The notes: a model not told the origin generated them from the sequence alone. Positions 1 to 5,625 are shown, counted from the stretch's first letter. The stretch is 9,839 bases of DNA from Methanomicrobiales archaeon (GCA_003160755.1 QEXZ01000037.1:1-9839), one strand, 5' to 3'. Made by a program: numbers and translations.

Positions 1-554
1 TTGCTGCGAAGAGACCCGTGATTTCCGTGAATGGGAACGTTGCAGCATTAGCGGTAAAGGAGATAATTGAGTTAAGCGAATTGACAAATGCCCCTTTAGA
101 GGTAAATATCTTTTACAGAACCGAAGAGCGGGCGATGAAAATAAAGGAGCTGCTGGAGAAACAAGGAGCGAAGAACGTGCTTGGTGATGGAGCAGATGCG
201 AGAATACCCGGGATAGCGCATGCACGGGCAAGGGCGGACCGCGAAGGGATTTACAGCGCCGATGTGGTTCTCGCGCCTCTTGAAGACGGTGACAGATGCG
301 AAGCACTTGTCGAAATGGGAAAAAAGGTAATAACAATTGATTTGAATCCGTTATCGAGGACTTCTTTACATGCTACGGTAAGTATTGTGGATGATGTGGA
401 AAGAGCGATACGGAACCTTATTTTGGTGGTTAGGGAGAAGAAGCGGGGCAAAGGAAAAGAGAACTTATTGGAAGATTACGATAACGAGGAAAATTTAAAA
501 GAGGTTATTGACGAGATAGCGAGTCGGTTGAAGAGTGATGGCAAAATAAATTAG
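1..554 (+). CDS. 4-phosphopantoate--beta-alanine ligase (archaeal phosphopantothenate synthetase), 5'-truncated by the window
   Basis: Catalyses ATP-dependent joining of 4-phosphopantoate and beta-alanine to 4'-phosphopantothenate, the archaeal route to coenzyme A; cytosolic. The frame is open from base 3, so the gene begins before the window: the residues before the GTG at 18 (AAKRPV) run directly into ISVNGNVAAL, a conserved family block, so that GTG is internal. Further family signatures visible are EVNIFYRTEERAMKI, GIYSADVVLAPLEDGDR (acidic and nucleotide-site region), KVITIDLNPLSRTS and a C-terminal YDNEENL stretch. About 183 residues are present against roughly 250-260 in the usual protein, so the N-terminal third is missing only because the window cuts it. 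The stop is TAG at 552-554. The next feature downstream is a hairpin-rich gap and then an independently promoted tRNA. Family assignment is from recalled motifs and is firm. Confidence 0.9.
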   Translation, partial: AAKRPVISVNGNVAALAVKEIIELSELTNAPLEVNIFYRTEERAMKIKELLEKQGAKNVLGDGADARIPGIAHARARADREGIYSADVVLAPLEDGDRCEALVEMGKKVITIDLNPLSRTSLHATVSIVDDVERAIRNLILVVREKKRGKGKENLLEDYDNEENLKEVIDEIASRLKSDGKIN

Positions 555-568
555 GGACGCAGATTAAC

Positions 569-599
569 GCTTGTGGGCTCTGCCCACATTCCCGCAAGC
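569..599 (+). other. Hairpin after the ligase gene, with two alternative folds
   Basis: Fifteen bases after the ligase stop, GCTTGTGGG (569-577) can pair with CCCGCAAGC (591-599), including one G-U pair. Alternatively GTGGGC (573-578) pairs perfectly with GCCCAC (582-587) around a 3-nt TCT loop. The two folds exclude each other. No T-run follows directly, so this is not a standard intrinsic terminator; a 3'-end processing or stability element is the simplest guess. The rest of 555-660 holds nothing I recognise apart from the tRNA promoter. Confidence 0.4.
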
Positions 600-638
600 C
601 ATGAAAGGGCTTAATGATAAGAATCAATAACTAAAAGA

Positions 639-648
639 TTTTTAAATA
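639..648 (+). promoter_or_regulatory. Box A (TATA) promoter of tRNA-Val
   Basis: TTTTTAAATA preceded by purine-rich AAAAGA (BRE-like). Its centre is about 43 bp before the mature tRNA 5' end. With archaeal spacing of about 25 bp, transcription would start near 669, giving a short leader removed by RNase P. Confidence 0.7.
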
Positions 649-662
649 GTGGGGGCTTGAAA

Positions 663-965
663 TTATATCAGCCGTGATAGAGAAGAGGGCCCGTGGTCTA
701 GTTGGAATGACGTCGCCTTTACGAGGCGAAGGTCATGCGTTCGAATCGCATCGGGCCCATTTATTTTAACTTTTAAGCCTTCTGAAGCCTTTTTAGAAGT
801 ATTAATACTCATTTCACTAAACATAAGGGCCCCAACTTGCTGAACACTCGCTAAAACTTCAGTGATGCCGTTGGCAATACTCACACCCCTCGTTTCTGCT
901 TCTCTCTTCAATATCGCATGTAGTTCCTTTGGCACTATAATGTGTGTGTATCCTTCTTTTGTCAT
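663..965 (-). CDS. Small ribbon-helix-helix-like protein; C-terminus runs antisense through tRNA-Val (probable remnant)
   Basis: The N-terminal part (KEGYTHIIVPKELHAILK, then REAETRGVSIANGITEVL) has the strand-helix-turn-helix layout of CopG/Arc-type DNA-binding proteins (VPKELH.ILK..AE.RGVSI), so residues 1 to about 40 look genuinely coding. From residue 69 on, the frame is simply the complement of the tRNA (DAIRTHDLRLVKATSF is the familiar antisense translation of a tRNA), and it stops at TAA 663-665 beyond the tRNA. A natural C-terminus is therefore not visible; the gene probably lost its 3' end where it meets the tRNA. A weak GGTGGT lies upstream of the ATG at 965. The IS at 1009 separates the gene from its likely TATA box, so expression is doubtful. 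Function as a repressor or antitoxin is inference only. Confidence 0.45.
   Translation of the reverse strand: MTKEGYTHIIVPKELHAILKREAETRGVSIANGITEVLASVQQVGALMFSEMSINTSKKASEGLKVKINGPDAIRTHDLRLVKATSFQLDHGPSSLSRLI
687..759 (+). tRNA. tRNA-Val, anticodon UAC
   Basis: A 73-nt cloverleaf. The acceptor stem GGGCCCG (687-693) pairs with CGGGCCC (752-758), with discriminator A at 759. The D arm carries GG in its loop. The anticodon stem TCGCC/GGCGA encloses loop TTTACGA, giving anticodon TAC. The T arm is ATGCG-TTCGAAT-CGCAT. CCA is not encoded. It decodes GUA and probably other GUN codons. No intron is present. A T-rich stretch follows (ATTTATTTTAACTTTT). The opposite strand is open across the whole gene, see the ribbon-helix-helix ORF. 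Confidence 0.97.
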
Positions 966-999
966 GGTGTTAATACCACCAATCCATCACTTGAAGATA

Positions 1000-1008
1000 T
1001 GATTAGGC
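1000..1008. repeat. Target-site duplication, left copy (TGATTAGGC)
   Basis: Nine bases directly left of the IS end, identical to 2656-2664 on the right of the IS. The exact match marks a transposition event and indicates the flanks have not been rearranged since. Confidence 0.9.
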
Positions 1009-1032
1009 GGCACAGTCTAATTTTCTAGTGAT
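1009..1032 (+). repeat. Left terminal inverted repeat of the IS
   Basis: Reads GGCAC-AG-TCTAA-TTT-TCTAGTGAT. The reverse complement of the right end reads GGCAC-TA-TCTAA-AAA-TCTAGTGAT, so the five mismatches fall in two short spacer blocks while three blocks are identical. Confidence 0.92.
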
Positions 1033-1045
1033 AGAATAGGATACA

Positions 1046-1077
1046 CTCTTTCGGAAGATTTTTAACATCCGAAAGAG
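1046..1077 (+). promoter_or_regulatory. Transposase promoter carried in the loop of a perfect 10-bp hairpin
   Basis: CTCTTTCGGA (1046-1055) and TCCGAAAGAG (1068-1077) are exact reverse complements around a 12-nt loop that contains the TATA-like TTTTTAAC (1059-1066). The TATA centre lies about 25 bp before the ATG at 1087, so the transposase message would be essentially leaderless. A palindrome symmetric around a TATA box is a natural place for a dimeric repressor or the transposase itself to block TBP; that role is inference. Confidence 0.55.
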
Positions 1078-1086
1078 AATATATCC

Positions 1087-2413
1087 ATGGTGACCCAAAT
1101 GGTATTTGTAAACACCAATTTAATAAACTTTCCGCAGATAGAGGTACTCCACACAATCTTAGGGGGAGTACCCTGGTGATTTCGAGTATACCGCAGATGG
1201 GATTTTTCGTCGAACGGTGCCACCTTCGTGTCCTGAATGCGGCGCCAGAATGAACCGCAACGGCTACAACAGTTACTGCAAAATAGGCTTGGGTAGTGTC
1301 AAGATCGGGAGGTACATCTGTCCCTCTTGCGAGGAAACCAGAGAGGAAGAACGTAGCTTCTGGGAAAAACAGAAGGGGGAATTCTTCGATGTTTTAGACG
1401 GTATTTACCAGCTTATGAGACTTCACCATGTCTCATATCAAGGAATCTCTTCGATAATGGAACTCATTTACCCACGAGGAAAGGATATCATCTTCAATGC
1501 GTTCAACGACTCAGTTGAGAAAACTGCTATTCCGCCCGTAGAAGATATTCAGATTGTTCTCTATGACGAACAGCATCCGAAGGAGGGCAGGACACAGAAA
1601 TTCCGCCTGACCCTGCTGGACGGCGTTACCGGTCGCCCGATCGCCGAGGAACTTTACGACACGAAAGACCCAAAGACCATTGCAGTCTTTCTTGCGCAGT
1701 ATCTGGACCCGACGAAGCGCACGTTTGTTGTGACCGACCTCTACCCGAGCTATCCGGGGGTCTTCGAAGAGTTTTTCGGTGAGAACTTGATTCATCAGTT
1801 CTGTCTCCTTCACCTGAACAAGTTAATCGTCGGTGATTTTCCAAAGAACACGACTATTGAGCAGGAATTGATGAAATACCGACTGTTAAACATTTTCTAT
1901 AACAGGGATGCAGAAATCAAGGTCTTGAAGGGCATGGCGGAAGAAGAGCAGGTGATGAAGCAAGGGAATGAGAAGGCGTATCGGGCATGGCTCAAAAAGC
2001 AGATGGTGGTTTTCAGGAAATTTTTGCACGAGCAGGAGCTGAGCCGTAGGCGTGAAAAAAAGAATTTAGAGCAGCGGCCATATCTTGAAGCTTTGGTAAT
2101 ATTTAATGCGTTGACGGAGGAGATAGATTTGTTTGAGAAGCCCGTGCAGAAGCGGTTGAGAATGATCGAGAAGAAGTGGGAGCATTTCACGGCGTTCTAT
2201 TTCGTGAAAGGTGCACCAGCTACGAACAACCGGATCGAAAACTACTACTCAACGAGCCTGAAGACGCACAGAAAGAAGCAGCTCAGGACTGATAAGGGAA
2301 TTGAGAATCAGATGAAGCTTTCGGCAATGAAGAGGGCAGGGATACTGGGCAGATGTAAGAAGACACTTCTGGATGCGTTTTTGAGGTTCATGCCGTTTTT
2401 GGATTCCGGGTGA
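1087..2413 (+). CDS. IS transposase (DDE, zinc-ribbon N-terminus), split by a +1 frame change
   Basis: Two joined frames encode one transposase of about 441 residues. Frame one starts at ATG 1087 (MVTQMVFVNTNLINF, then PQIEVLHTILGGVP) and hits TGA at 1177-1179. Frame two is open from 1163 to the stop at 2411-2413 and carries everything else; its first usable start, GTG 1217, would give 398 residues but drop the EYTADGIFRRTV segment that belongs to the protein. Numbered from GTG 1217: zinc ribbon C5-x2-C8 and C35-x2-C38; catalytic D117 (VLYDEQH), D174 (VVTDLYPSY), C196-x2-H199, and E341 in NNRIENYYS, followed by basic THRKKQLR. The second half is intact, so catalysis could survive if the frames are joined. 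Joining needs one base skipped around CCC-TGG-TGA (1171-1179): a disabling mutation, a programmed +1 shift or a sequencing error are all possible. Confidence 0.85.
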
Positions 2414-2433
2414 AGTTTAATTCCAGATTCAAA

Positions 2434-2480
2434 TTTACGTGATCGTAAAAAACAGGTTAGCGGTAGCCATCGCTTTTTTT
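2434..2480 (+). terminator. Transposase terminator: two hairpins, T7 run
   Basis: TTTACG (2434-2439) pairs with CGTAAA (2444-2449). Then AGCGGT (2459-2464) pairs with ATCGCT (2469-2474, one G-U) around AGCC, followed by T7 (2474-2480). It lies 21 bp after the transposase stop, inside the IS. The remaining IS tail (2481-2631) holds no ORF or motif I can name. Confidence 0.6.
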
Positions 2481-2631
2481 CTTGCTAAACTGGTTGTTTT
2501 TGAGATTTTGGTGCTATTCTGGATGAAAATATGGGGTTTTGGATAGAAAGTCGGTGGGGAATCACTTCATAGTGGTTTACTCTATGCAAAAGTGATGAAA
2601 ATGGCGGATGCAGAGGATGAAAAGTTTAAAA

Positions 2632-2655
2632 ATCACTAGATTTTTAGATAGTGCC
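2632..2655 (-). repeat. Right terminal inverted repeat of the IS
   Basis: Begins ATCACTAGA and ends GTGCC; partner of 1009-1032 with 19 of 24 positions matching in reverse complement. Confidence 0.92.
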
Positions 2656-2664
2656 TGATTAGGC
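2656..2664. repeat. Target-site duplication, right copy (TGATTAGGC)
   Basis: Identical to 1000-1008 and directly abutting the right IS end. Confidence 0.9.
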
Positions 2665-2675
2665 TATAATAAATA
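2665..2675 (-). promoter_or_regulatory. Minus-strand TATA box cut off from the ribbon-helix-helix gene by the IS
   Basis: Minus-strand TATTTATTATA lies directly next to the right target duplication. Removing the IS and one duplication puts it about 43 nt before the ATG at 965, a fitting promoter distance with a leader of about 20 nt. Today it points into the right end of the IS, antisense to the transposase. Assignment by spacing and composition only. Confidence 0.45.
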
Positions 2676-2955
2676 CCGCTCACTACTATTCTCTCATCCC
2701 CTAAAATCCAAATAGATTCAATATAGAAACAAATAGAAGAATATGGGACGTCAAAAGGGTAAATAGACAAAAATGGATCTTCCTTTCCTAATTCTTTCTA
2801 CCTCCTCCCCAACCACCTCCAACCCTTAATTAAAGCTTTTAAGATATGTTGCATCTCTCCATTCAGCTCGCAGCGGGTTAAACACCCGCTGCTTACATGA
2901 AATCAAGCAGGGTCTAAAAGTATTTATATATTGATAAACTAAAAAACATTGAAAG
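2676..2955. other. Gene-free spacer with a C-tract cluster and a perfect hairpin
   Basis: No plausible ORF on either strand. It contains a run of CC/CCC/CCCC tracts at 2801-2825 (G-tracts on the minus strand) and an exact 9-bp stem, GCAGCGGGT (2870-2878) with ACCCGCTGC (2884-2892), around loop TAAAC. The hairpin has no T-run on either side, so it is not an obvious terminator; it lies about 30 bp before the lipoprotein TATA box and could be a regulator site or a small repeat. Confidence 0.5.
2923..2931 (+). promoter_or_regulatory. Box A of the lipoprotein gene
   Basis: TTTATATAT with upstream AAAAG as BRE. Its centre is about 29 bp before the ATG at 2956, so the message is leaderless or nearly so. 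Confidence 0.65.
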
Positions 2956-3396
2956 ATGAAAAAATATGTTGCGATTGTACTGTTGCTTGTCTTGACAGTA
3001 TTACTTTCCGGATGTCTAGAAACAATACCGGATTATGAACTTGCTAAGTTTGAAAGCGAACCTAACAAGATCAACCCGGGAGAATCTGTTAATATCAAGG
3101 TCACAATTAAAAATGCAGGCGAGGAGACCACACCTGAAAACAAGTTCAAAGTTGGAGTAAAAATTATAACTAAGGGCGGGGCGGTGTACTGGAATATTCC
3201 GGAGCCCAAATTAATAGAACCGATGAATCCTAATGGTTTAGGGGATTTTGAATTTCGTGCAGAAAGCAAACCAAATACACCCATTGGTGATAGCACATTT
3301 AAAGTATATCTATATTCACTGGATACCGGAGACGAAAAAGATTTCGCGGAAACTTCTTGGTTTGTTAATGATGAAATAGATGTTTACGTATCGTAA
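2956..3396 (+). CDS. Small secreted lipoprotein with a CARDB/APHP-like beta-sandwich domain
   Basis: 146 residues. MKKYVAIVLLLVLTVLLSGC is a type II signal peptide: basic start, hydrophobic core and lipobox LSGC, with Cys20 as the lipidated residue. The mature part (SEPNKINPGESVNIKVTIKN, then AGEETTP) has the classic pattern of CARDB/APHP immunoglobulin-like domains, which act as extracellular adhesion or spacing modules. No catalytic motif and no C-terminal anchor. Likely exposed on the outside of the membrane. The start is set by the signal peptide and by the TATA box about 29 bp upstream. Not in an operon: 132 bp and a separate promoter precede the next gene. The domain call is by pattern; the specific function is unknown. 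Confidence 0.75.
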   Translation: MKKYVAIVLLLVLTVLLSGCLETIPDYELAKFESEPNKINPGESVNIKVTIKNAGEETTPENKFKVGVKIITKGGAVYWNIPEPKLIEPMNPNGLGDFEFRAESKPNTPIGDSTFKVYLYSLDTGDEKDFAETSWFVNDEIDVYVS

Positions 3397-3494
3397 ACTC
3401 AAACACTCGTACCCGCTTAGTATTGCATTTTTCCATGAGCAAACTCGAGCATACTTGAATCATACCGAATTATGAGCCTAAGAAAAAATCGATA

Positions 3495-3509
3495 GTTTTT
3501 TAACGTTAA
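3495..3509 (+). promoter_or_regulatory. Promoter of the small membrane protein, with a TTAACGTTAA palindrome
   Basis: The T-rich box A (3495-3503) merges with the exact 10-bp palindrome TTAACGTTAA (3500-3509). The ATG at 3529 lies about 25-30 bp downstream, implying a leaderless message. An alternative box, TTTACTATA at 3511-3519, would be too close to the start. The palindrome may be an operator. The gap from 3397 to 3494 shows nothing else. Confidence 0.45.
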
Positions 3510-3528
3510 GTTTACTATATGACCTATC

Positions 3529-3720
3529 ATGGCTACTCGGGCGGAGAAAACACTGGTTACAGTTACAGTAGCTGTAGGTATTCTTTTTCTTCTAACAGGA
3601 TTAATCGAGGGTGCTGGAGCGAGACTCTTGGGGATTATTCTGATCGGAGTTGGCTTTTATTTTGCTGCTGGACCAAACGGAGTTTTAAGGCAAGAGCAGG
3701 TAGTGGACATCTGGGGATAA
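3529..3720 (+). CDS. Small two-helix membrane protein, unknown function
   Basis: 63 residues: a short basic N-terminus (MATRAEK), hydrophobic segment about 8-27 (TLVTVTVAVGILFLLTGLIE), a Gly-containing turn, second segment about 32-47 (RLLGIILIGVGFYFAAG), and a short polar tail. This is a helical hairpin of the DUF-type small archaeal membrane proteins; no family recognised. The start ATG follows a box A by about 25-30 bp. The longer overlapping frame from 3519 has a Ser/Trp/Cys-rich composition and is a shadow. It converges with mtd, and the gap between them is filled by inverted repeats. Confidence 0.6.
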   Translation: MATRAEKTLVTVTVAVGILFLLTGLIEGAGARLLGIILIGVGFYFAAGPNGVLRQEQVVDIWG

Positions 3721-3722
3721 CA

Positions 3723-3773
3723 CTGTTCTATCCTGTTTTTGGATTTGATTTCCCGCAAGGCGTGATAGAACAG
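3723..3773. repeat. Inverted repeat, 10-bp perfect arms
   Basis: CTGTTCTATC (3723-3732) and GATAGAACAG (3764-3773) are exact reverse complements separated by 31 nt. It starts 2 bp after the small membrane protein's stop. It could protect the 3' end of that message or be the edge of a small repeat element. Confidence 0.5.
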
Positions 3774-3810
3774 CACTGGTGGGAGTACTTTTTAATGTGC
3801 TTTTTGGGAA

Positions 3811-3882
3811 TCGTTTACCGCAGAGAGCGCGGAGATGGAGTGGATGATTTTTCTGATTCTCTGTGGGCTCAGCGGTAAATCG
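3811..3882. repeat. Palindromic repeat element (CCGCAGAG...type)
   Basis: The left arm TCG-TTTACCGC-A-GAG (3811-3825) and the complement of the right arm TCGATTTACCGC-T-GAG (3868-3882) match over about 24 positions with a few substitutions; the centre is AT-rich (GATGATTTTTCTG). Purine-rich ACCGCAGAG arms around such a centre resemble dispersed palindromic repeats I know from intergenic regions of many archaeal and bacterial genomes. It lies between two convergent genes, as such repeats often do. Confidence 0.6.
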
Positions 3883-3926
3883 AAAAAAAAAATAAAAAGA
3901 GAGATGGCGTGAGGAATCACTCACGC
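3882..3926 (-). terminator. mtd terminator
   Basis: On the minus strand an exact 7-bp stem GCGTGAG/CTCACGC (3907-3926, loop of 6) overlaps the mtd stop codon and is followed by a T-rich tract including a run of ten T (complement of 3882-3901). Confidence 0.7.
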
Positions 3927-4760
3927 ACTCGGCTTCTCCATCAATTTCTCCTTCTTCATTATCGCCCCTGTTCGTGAATGTGGCTCTCGAACTAAACTAT
4001 CAGTTTGTTTTTCTACTTCTCTCGCTTCGAAGGCAAGCTTTGCCGCTGCTCTTAACAGTTCATGCGCTGCCGCTACCACAGGTACGTATTCTTCGGGGTT
4101 CTTCATCATGAAGCACCCTTTTACGTCCAGTTCCGCTACTTTCTCCGCCATGCTGTAAGCTGCGATCGCTTTCGCTTTTGCATACGGATTGGAAAACTTT
4201 GCTCGTTCTACCGCGCGCTCCGCAGTTGCTATTATCTGTGGTACTTTCACTTCTTCGCCTTTCTTTATCGCTTCTATAACAGCATCTATCTCCTCCTGCA
4301 CCAATTTTGCTACGCCCGTTATGGACAGAACAGAAAGGACATCAGCATTGAACAGACTCATCTCTACGGGGTCTAAAAACTCCCTTCTCGCTCCTATCAT
4401 CGGGTCCCCGGGAATGATAATGTATCCAAATCCGCCTTCTTTTAACTTATCCACTGCCTTTTTCGCAGGTGCATCGGAAATAACAATGCAGGGCTTGCCT
4501 TTCTCCTTCACCATCTCACGTGCGCTCTTAGGACCTGGAAGTGCAGCATTGGGACTGGTTATTACCACCACATCGGGGTCCCAGTCCAGCAGGCGCGGAG
4601 TGTCAGCCGCATTTTCTGGTGTCATCTTCGCTCCCGTGCCCAATACACGAACGTCTATATCTTCTCTATCCGCTCTCTCGTCCAGCAATAAATCCACTAT
4701 TCTCGAAATTCCTATATTCCCTAATTTCACAAATCCTATCTTTACTGTTTCTGTTTCCAT
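3921..4760 (-). CDS. mtd: F420-dependent methylene-tetrahydromethanopterin dehydrogenase
   Basis: Interconverts methylene-H4MPT and methenyl-H4MPT with coenzyme F420, a central step of the methanogenesis/methanotrophy C1 pathway; cytosolic. 279 residues, the family's usual size. Recognisable blocks: VKIGFVKLGNIGISRIVDLL, DERADREDIDVRVLGTGAKM, DPDVVVITSPNAALPGP, GYIIIPGDPMIGARREFLDP, NPYAKAKAIAAYSMAEKVA, and VKGCFMMKNPEEYVPVVAAA, then HELLRAAAKLAFEAREVEK. I chose ATG 4760 because GTGAT lies 5 nt before it; the in-frame TTG at 4766 would overlap that site. Stands alone, with its own promoter and terminator and no other C1-pathway enzyme adjacent. Nothing degenerate; expected to be functional. 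Whether it runs in the oxidative or reductive direction depends on the organism. Confidence 0.97.
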   Translation of the reverse strand: METETVKIGFVKLGNIGISRIVDLLLDERADREDIDVRVLGTGAKMTPENAADTPRLLDWDPDVVVITSPNAALPGPKSAREMVKEKGKPCIVISDAPAKKAVDKLKEGGFGYIIIPGDPMIGARREFLDPVEMSLFNADVLSVLSITGVAKLVQEEIDAVIEAIKKGEEVKVPQIIATAERAVERAKFSNPYAKAKAIAAYSMAEKVAELDVKGCFMMKNPEEYVPVVAAAHELLRAAAKLAFEAREVEKQTDSLVREPHSRTGAIMKKEKLMEKPSA

Positions 4761-4792
4761 TTGCAATCACGCTTTATGTGTATGCGAAGAGA

Positions 4793-4804
4793 AGTATAAA
4801 AAAC
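4793..4804 (-). promoter_or_regulatory. Box A of mtd
   Basis: Minus-strand TTTTTTATACTT, centred about 39 bp before the ATG at 4760; predicted leader of about 14 nt that includes the GTGAT ribosome site. Confidence 0.65.
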
Positions 4805-4834
4805 TTGCTTATTTTGTTTTGGTCACGAATTTCC

Positions 4835-5329
4835 CTAATCAGGGAATATCCGTTTATAAAGTCTTTCACTTATCCTAAATCCTTCTTCTCTAAGCTGATT
4901 AATCAATTCCCTTTTATCTATGGAAATCCCCTGTTCTATTGCCAAATCGAGAATACCTAAAATACCTATTACATTTACTTCCATGAGTTCTGCCTGTTCC
5001 CTTGCTATTTTTTCATCGATTAAGGCGTAATCGGCATCTAATTCCTTGGAAAGGATGATAGCTTCGGATTCCCCTTTTCCCAGTATTGAGGACAGGGCTT
5101 TAACCGCAATTTTATCATTAACTTCTCTCTTCAATATCCAACCTTCCTTAATAGCTGCCTCAGTATCTTCTGAACCCGGTTCGCCTTTGCCTTTAACCAC
5201 AACTTCATAATACACCGCTTCAGGAATAAATATCTCTGAAAAGGTATGCCGCAATATTTCAAATCTTTTGACTTTTGCCAGCCCAATAAGGCAACTACTG
5301 TCTGCTACTACTCTGAATTGCTTTTTCAT
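4835..5329 (-). CDS. PIN-domain toxin, DUF3368 type (VapC-like)
   Basis: 164 residues. PIN-fold ribonuclease pattern: D10 in VVADSSCLIGLAK, E37/E42 in IPEAVYYEVV, E87/E89 in GKGESEAIILSKE, D105 in YALIDEKIARE. The C-terminal block ELMEVNVIGILGILDLAIEQ is typical of DUF3368. These acidic residues would bind Mg/Mn for RNA cleavage; the target RNA is unknown. Its ATG overlaps the stop of the upstream UPF0175 gene by 4 bp (ATGA), so the two are translationally coupled. All key acids are present, so it is probably active. The last bases lie about 75 bp from the mtd ATG; both genes are on the minus strand, but mtd has its own TATA box. Confidence 0.88.
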   Translation of the reverse strand: MKKQFRVVADSSCLIGLAKVKRFEILRHTFSEIFIPEAVYYEVVVKGKGEPGSEDTEAAIKEGWILKREVNDKIAVKALSSILGKGESEAIILSKELDADYALIDEKIAREQAELMEVNVIGILGILDLAIEQGISIDKRELINQLREEGFRISERLYKRIFPD

Positions 5330-5625
5330 TTCCCCACCAATTCACGATACCGAGCTATTGCCTGCTGATCTCTCTGGTAGTCTTCCTCATTGTATTCATA
5401 TACCGGTATGCTGTGCTCTTTCAGGACTTCGATAAATTTTACCCTGCTGAGTTCAGCTAATTCAGCAGCCTTCCCTTGAGAGATGACCTTTTCCTGAAAT
5501 AAGAGGATGGCGAGAGCTAATTTTAATTTTCCTTTTAGCTCATCAGGTCGGTGGTATCGCCTCAGAACGAAGATTATATCGCGTGGAATATCTACTTCTA
5601 TCTTTTCAAATTTGGTTTCCACCAT
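5326..5625 (-). CDS. UPF0175-family antitoxin
   Basis: 99 residues. The centre ALAILLFQEKVISQGKAAEL, then AELSRVKFIEVLKEHSIPVY, is the UPF0175 signature: a helix-turn-helix-like segment followed by IPVYEY. The family is commonly found beside DUF3368 PIN proteins, as here, with the antitoxin first and a 4-bp ATGA overlap to the toxin. It presumably neutralises the toxin and represses the pair's promoter (inference from toxin-antitoxin modules in general). Start ATG 5625 is backed by GGGAG 8 nt upstream and a TATA box about 51 bp upstream. Confidence 0.88.
   Translation of the reverse strand: MVETKFEKIEVDIPRDIIFVLRRYHRPDELKGKLKLALAILLFQEKVISQGKAAELAELSRVKFIEVLKEHSIPVYEYNEEDYQRDQQAIARYRELVGK

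Larger units (their letters stand above)
1009..2655 (+). mobile_element. Complete insertion sequence, 1,647 bp, DDE transposase (ISH6/IS256/ISL3-like)
   Basis: Bounded by 24-bp inverted repeats that match at 19 of 24 positions (both ends begin GGCAC and end TCTAGTGAT reading inward) and by identical 9-bp target duplications. Inside are a promoter hairpin (1046-1077), one transposase gene in two frames (1087-2413) and a terminator hairpin (2459-2480). The GG-initiated ends, 8-9 bp duplication, N-terminal zinc ribbon and D-D-C..H-E catalytic layout fit the IS256/ISH6/ISL3 side of the DDE transposases; I cannot place the exact family. No passenger genes. It sits about 250 bp beyond a tRNA gene, in the 5' region of the minus-strand ribbon-helix-helix ORF. 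Confidence 0.93.

Noticed and set aside
663..760. Conserved-looking protein motif DAIRTHDLRLVKATSF on the minus strand
   Set aside because: It is the antisense translation of tRNA-Val, a well-known annotation artefact.
1217..1219. GTG 1217 as the true transposase start
   Set aside because: Coding character continues upstream in the same frame to 1163 and then in the next frame to ATG 1087, which has a fitting TATA box.
2801..2825. C-tract cluster as a G-quadruplex on the minus strand
   Set aside because: Most tracts are only two bases long, so any quadruplex would be weak; no gene is positioned to use it.
3519..3878. 119-residue plus-strand frame overlapping the small membrane protein
   Set aside because: Composition is Ser/Cys/Trp-rich and unlike a real protein, and it runs through the inverted repeats; the 63-residue frame is clearly membrane-like with a better promoter fit.
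4764..4766. TTG 4766 as the mtd start
   Set aside because: The GTGAT ribosome site would overlap it; ATG 4760 has correct spacing and matches the family N-terminus.
4189..4878. 229-residue plus-strand frame
   Set aside because: Lies opposite mtd, whose family match is decisive; it is a shadow frame.
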